Shown here: in pieces, positions 6,687 to 9,536 of the stretch
Position numbering within the stretch: position 1 is the stretch's first letter
Layout of the letters: every line of letters begins with the position of its first letter
Source of the DNA: Candidatus Fibrimonadales bacterium
Lineage (GTDB): Bacteria > Fibrobacterota > Fibrobacteria > Fibrobacterales > Fibrobacteraceae
DNA: 9,536 nucleotides
Assembly (NCBI GenBank): GCA_009788135.1
Contig: WQSA01000080.1
Span: 1-9,536, forward strand
Reading direction: 5' to 3'
Program-made: the position numbers and the translations under genes
Notes under the pieces: generated by a model
Databases searched by the model: none
What the model saw: only the letters and a program-made list of their open reading frames with translations
Told to the model about the DNA's origin: nothing

Positions 6687-8456
6687 ATGGAAATTGCTTA
6701 TTTGATTGCATTAACAATCATTCTTGCTACGTTGTTGGTACAGTTTACTGCCATATATAAGGCCAACATAGCCAAGGAACAGGCTGAGCAGAGCAACCGC
6801 GCCAAAAGCGCCTTCCTTGCAAACATGAGCCACGAAATACGCACGCCAATGAACGCTATAATCGGGATGGCAGAGTTAGCTTTGCGCAAAGGCTTGGCAG
6901 ATGAGGCTCGGGAGGAAATCCTCACCATCAAACGCTCTGGCGAGAATCTTCTGTCCATAATCAACGATATTCTGGACTTATCGAAAATTGAAAGCGGAAA
7001 GCTGGAAATAGTTCCAAGAGATTACTGCTTCTCATCGCTTGCAAATGATGTTATAAGCATCATCAAAACAAAGCTTGCAGGTTCCGAAATCCGCTTTGAT
7101 GTTTGCATAGACGGCAATATTCCCAACGCTCTTTTTGGCGATGAGACCAGAGTTAGGCAGATACTGCTGAATGTTTTGAGCAATGCCGTTAAATACACAA
7201 AAAACGGTTTTATATCGCTTTCGGTAAACGGCGAAATACAGGAAGAAGACATAATTCATCTAACGATGTCTGTTGCAGACAGCGGAATAGGCATAAAGCG
7301 CGAAGACATAAGCAAGGCTTTTGAGAATTTTGTTCAGGTTGATTTGGATACCAACAAAGGTACTGAGGGTACTGGCCTTGGGCTTTCCATAACCAAGAAT
7401 CTTGTGAACGCAATGGGCGGAAACATAAGCGTGGAGTCTGAATATGGCAAGGGCAGCATTTTTACCATAGCTTTGCCACAGAAGATACGATCTCGCGAGC
7501 CAGCCGCATTTATTAGGAATTCCGGAGAATTCATGGCCTTCACTGTAAAATTCAATGCTCCCGATGCAGCGATACTGGTGGTAGACGACATAAAGACAAA
7601 CCTGAGCGTAGCCGAGGGCTTGATATTGCCTTATAAAATTCAGGTTGATACTGCCTTGAGCGGCGAAGCTGGAATTGAGGCTATTAAAAAGAAGCGCTAT
7701 GATCTGGTATTTATGGATCACATGATGCCGATGATGGACGGGGTTGAAGCCACAAGGCGAATAAGAGAGTTTGCACGTGATTTGCCCGTCATAGCTTTGA
7801 CCGCCAACGCTCTCTATGGCGTTAAGGAAATGTTTCTTTCAAACGGGTTCAACGATTTTTTGTCAAAGCCAATAGACATAGCCAAGCTGGAGGCCGTTCT
7901 GGAAAAATGGATTCCAAAGGAAAAGCAGTTGGAAGCCAAGCCGGAATTTGGCATTGGGCATGACGTGGCAAGTTTGCAAACTCTTGCCGTGTTCCACAAA
8001 GATGGGACAACGAAGATAGAAGAAATTAAGAAATGCCTTGAGACAGAGAATTATCGTTTATATACAATTCACGTTCATGCGTTGAAAAGCGCTTTGACCA
8101 ATATAGGCGCAAAAAATTTAGCAGAATCTGCAAGCGCCTTGGAAATTGCAGGCAACAATGTAAATTTGGAATTTATCAAAATGCATACGCCAAAATTCTT
8201 AACGGATTTGAAACATATTTTAGATGGCATAAGCATAAGCATCAATGAAAATCAAGAGAAGAAATCTGCAAGCATGGATGCTCTGGTTAAATTAAAGGAA
8301 GCGCTTGAAACTTTGAATCCAAGCGCTATAAACGAAGCTGTTGACGAATTGCAAGATACGCAAGCAGATGATATTTTGCAAAGCGTGCTGGTGGGCAATT
8401 ATGAAGAAGCCATAGTTATGATAAACGATTTGCTAAATTTGCCGTCTAAAGGTTAG
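6687..8456 (+). CDS. Short hybrid histidine kinase (TM, HisKA, HATPase, REC, HPt) without sensor domain
   Basis: A 589-residue hybrid kinase with one N-terminal hydrophobic helix (about 4-24), then directly the dimerisation/phospho-acceptor domain with H49 (MSHEIRTPMNA). HATPase_c has N166, DSGIG 198-202 and GLGL 230-233. REC has D300/D301, D344 (FMDHMMPMMDG), T372 and K394. HPt has H464 (VHALKSALTNIGA). A helical tail covers about 527-589. All catalytic and phospho-transfer residues are present, so it should be active. No periplasmic loop, PAS, GAF or HAMP domain is visible, so its signal must enter through the membrane helix or a partner protein. It is a paralogue of the C-terminal half of the kinase two genes upstream and probably feeds the same REC-HD-GYP regulator; heterodimers with kinase 1 are conceivable but untested. 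It begins 26 bases after the regulator gene, in the same operon by spacing. Confidence 0.94.
   Translation: MEIAYLIALTIILATLLVQFTAIYKANIAKEQAEQSNRAKSAFLANMSHEIRTPMNAIIGMAELALRKGLADEAREEILTIKRSGENLLSIINDILDLSKIESGKLEIVPRDYCFSSLANDVISIIKTKLAGSEIRFDVCIDGNIPNALFGDETRVRQILLNVLSNAVKYTKNGFISLSVNGEIQEEDIIHLTMSVADSGIGIKREDISKAFENFVQVDLDTNKGTEGTGLGLSITKNLVNAMGGNISVESEYGKGSIFTIALPQKIRSREPAAFIRNSGEFMAFTVKFNAPDAAILVVDDIKTNLSVAEGLILPYKIQVDTALSGEAGIEAIKKKRYDLVFMDHMMPMMDGVEATRRIREFARDLPVIALTANALYGVKEMFLSNGFNDFLSKPIDIAKLEAVLEKWIPKEKQLEAKPEFGIGHDVASLQTLAVFHKDGTTKIEEIKKCLETENYRLYTIHVHALKSALTNIGAKNLAESASALEIAGNNVNLEFIKMHTPKFLTDLKHILDGISISINENQEKKSASMDALVKLKEALETLNPSAINEAVDELQDTQADDILQSVLVGNYEEAIVMINDLLNLPSKG
6783..8453 (+). 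repeat. Duplicated kinase module, copy 2
   Basis: Codons 33-589 of the short kinase, in direct orientation to copy 1 (3914-5617), with the HD-GYP gene between the copies. The two end with similar tails (NYDEAIVMIDN versus NYEEAIVMIND), so the similarity extends to the last residues. The net length difference is about 11 codons, consistent with a few small indels. Confidence 0.8.
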
Positions 8457-8460
8457 GAGT
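8455..8460 (+). promoter_or_regulatory. SD-like AGGAGT not positioned for the annotated downstream start
   Basis: AGGAGT overlaps the stop codon of sensor kinase 2. It lies 27 bases before the ATG at 8488, too far to serve it directly, but 5 bases before a TTG at 8466 that opens a frame of 11 codons ending at TGA 8499-8501. That short frame overlaps the start of the membrane-protein gene in another frame. The SD may drive a leader peptide with reinitiation, or may be fortuitous. Confidence 0.35.
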
Positions 8461-8487
8461 CGCTATTGAAATTTACTAGATTTATTT

Positions 8488-8913
8488 ATGATGTATATTG
8501 AAAAAAGCCAGATACATCGCGAACATATGGAGCGGGTCAAGGATCGGATAACCGCCGAAGATGAGGCTTTTAAGCTTTCGCGGACCATTAAAGAAGGTGA
8601 TTCAAAAAACTATAGAAAAGAGTCTTTTTCCGTTAGGCGAAGAGTGTTTAAATTATCGGACGAGAAAAAGCTTGTAATGACACGTATTTATCAGCTCATA
8701 AGCGGGTTTATTGGACTTGTAGGTACAGGCATTATTATATGGAGCATTGATGATCCGAGATCGCTTTGGCCGATTTACGAAAATTCTATCAAAGAAATGA
8801 ATTTACTATGGCCCGGGCTTGCGATGGCAATTGCGAGCGTTGTGACAAAAATAGGACTCCAGCACATACACGACAGAATCAGCGATAGAATAAAAGAGGA
8901 GCAAAATACTTAA
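8488..8913 (+). CDS. Small two-helix membrane protein of unknown function
   Basis: Not recognised. The 141 residues comprise a highly charged, mainly basic N-terminal segment (about 1-64, with RRR near 50-52), a hydrophobic helix at about 67-87 (ISGFIGLVGTGIIIW), a 17-residue loop containing DDPRSLWPIYENS, a second helix at about 105-123, and a short charged tail (HDRISDRIKEEQNT). This predicts a helical hairpin with both termini on the same, probably cytoplasmic, side. There is no cleavable signal. The frame is closed by TGA just upstream (8467-8469), so the start must be ATG 8488, ATG 8491 or the in-frame ATG at 8527. None has a well-spaced SD. Its TAA is followed immediately by the ATG of the glucosidase gene, suggesting coupled translation. 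A role as membrane partner of the kinases or in sugar uptake would be guesswork. Confidence 0.75.
   Translation: MMYIEKSQIHREHMERVKDRITAEDEAFKLSRTIKEGDSKNYRKESFSVRRRVFKLSDEKKLVMTRIYQLISGFIGLVGTGIIIWSIDDPRSLWPIYENSIKEMNLLWPGLAMAIASVVTKIGLQHIHDRISDRIKEEQNT
8896..8901 (+). promoter_or_regulatory. GAGGAG ribosome binding site of the GH13 gene
   Basis: GAGGAG lies inside the last codons of the small membrane-protein gene, 12 bases before the ATG at 8914. The spacing is longer than ideal. Together with the TAA-ATG junction it suggests initiation by ribosomes finishing the upstream frame, and it supports ATG 8914 as the start. Confidence 0.55.
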
Positions 8914-9536
8914 ATGCAGTTATCTCAAGATTGGTGGAAGCACGCCGTTATATACCACATTTATCCCAAGAGCTTCAAAGACGGCAACAACGACGGCTTT
9001 GGCGACATCCCCGGCGTAATAGCAAAATTAGACTACCTGGCAAACCTCGGTGTTGATGCAATCTGGCTATCACCCGTTTATTCTTCCCCTATGATAGACG
9101 CTGGTTACGACATAGCAGATTACAAAAACATAGACAAAGAATACGGAACAATGGAAGACTTTCGTCGCTTAATGGACGAGGCTCACAAAAGAGGAATTCG
9201 CGTGATAATGGACTTGGTGCTAAACCATACCTCAGACCAGCATCCTTGGTTCATAGAATCAAAATCTTCCGCAGAAAATCCAAAGCGAAATTGGTATATA
9301 TGGCGACCGGCTCCGAATAATTGGAAAACCAACTTCGGCAAAAAAGCATGGCAATATGATGAAACAACAAAAGAATATTACTGCCATTCTTTCTTCAAGG
9401 AACAACCGGATTTAAATTGGAGAAACCCGGAAGTAAAAGAAGCGATGTTCGACATGATGCGCTATTGGCTGGATATGGGCGTTGACGGATTCAGGCTTGA
9501 TGTTATAAATTTGCTGTTCAAAGACAAGGATTTCAG
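8914..9536 (+). CDS. GH13 alpha-glucosidase, oligo-1,6-glucosidase type (partial)
   Basis: The first 207 codons of a glycoside hydrolase family 13 enzyme; the C-terminal part lies beyond the right edge. The N-terminus DWWKHAVIYHIYPKSF is typical of oligo-1,6-glucosidase, alpha-glucosidase and trehalose-6-phosphate hydrolase. A calcium loop (D23, N25, D27, D31 in KDGNNDGFGDI) follows. Conserved region I is DLVLNHTS (D100 to H105), region V is QPDLNW (164-169), and region II is GFRLDVIN with the presumed nucleophile D196. The acid/base Glu and later Asp are outside the window. Val197 directly after the nucleophile is the residue associated with alpha-1,6 preference in yeast isomaltase and relatives, favouring isomalto-oligosaccharide cleavage. 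There is no signal peptide, so it acts in the cytoplasm on imported oligosaccharides. The start directly abuts the upstream stop codon. Trehalose-6-phosphate hydrolase remains an alternative. Confidence 0.93.
   Translation, partial: MQLSQDWWKHAVIYHIYPKSFKDGNNDGFGDIPGVIAKLDYLANLGVDAIWLSPVYSSPMIDAGYDIADYKNIDKEYGTMEDFRRLMDEAHKRGIRVIMDLVLNHTSDQHPWFIESKSSAENPKRNWYIWRPAPNNWKTNFGKKAWQYDETTKEYYCHSFFKEQPDLNWRNPEVKEAMFDMMRYWLDMGVDGFRLDVINLLFKDKDF

Noticed and set aside
7516..7523. GGAATTCC palindrome in sensor kinase 2
   Set aside because: Eight bases within a coding linker, expected by chance, with no counterpart elsewhere to suggest a site family.
8519..8532. CGAACATATGGAGC resembles half of a Gram-positive-type SOS box
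   Set aside because: Only one half-site matches; the second half should read GTTC and reads GGAG. It is also inside a coding region.

Overview
The window looks like chromosomal DNA from a gut-type spirochaete, most likely a Treponema relative. The reasons are the moderate GC content (low-to-mid 40s by eye), the N-terminus of a class II aldolase, and above all the two hybrid histidine kinases. Their HisKA, receiver and HPt sequences, and the paired periplasmic sensor domains of the first, resemble as I remember them the large kinase families of termite-gut and rumen treponemes. No rRNA or other decisive marker is present, so the assignment is an inference. Coding density is above 98 percent. 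No intergenic gap exceeds 42 bases, so there is no long gene-free stretch, and I saw no RNA gene, CRISPR array, insertion sequence or phage gene.

Layout. Left block, minus strand: uvrC (216-1868) is followed 42 bases downstream by the start of a class II fructose-bisphosphate aldolase gene that runs off the left edge (1-173). Centre and right block, plus strand: starting 35 bases from the uvrC start, a 1238-residue hybrid sensor kinase (1904-5620), an REC-HD-GYP response regulator (5617-6660, overlapping the kinase by 4 bases), a second and much shorter hybrid kinase (6687-8456), a small unrecognised two-helix membrane protein (8488-8913), and a GH13 alpha-glucosidase gene that runs off the right edge (8914-9536). 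The spacing suggests one transcription unit from 1904 rightwards, possibly including the glucosidase.

How it fits together. The two kinases share a colinear HisKA-HATPase-REC-HPt-C-terminal module and flank a single regulator with a complete HD-GYP domain. The simplest reading is a His-Asp-His-Asp phosphorelay in which two kinases converge on one c-di-GMP phosphodiesterase. Kinase 1 carries two periplasmic Venus-flytrap-like domains, a membrane helix and a cysteine-rich PAS domain. Kinase 2 has only one N-terminal membrane helix and no visible sensor. The linked glycolytic and glucosidase genes are compatible with control by nutrients, but that is context only.

Points worth a second look: UvrC ends right after its nuclease domain, without the usual helix-hairpin-helix tail, and carries a nine-adenine tract in codons 163-165. 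A perfect 8+8 inverted repeat fills half of the uvrC/kinase divergent gap. Kinase 1 has a lipoprotein-like signal and a C-x4-C-x11-C-x2-C-x-C PAS motif. Both kinases share a helical module after HPt. A short SD-led TTG reading frame overlaps the start of the small membrane protein.
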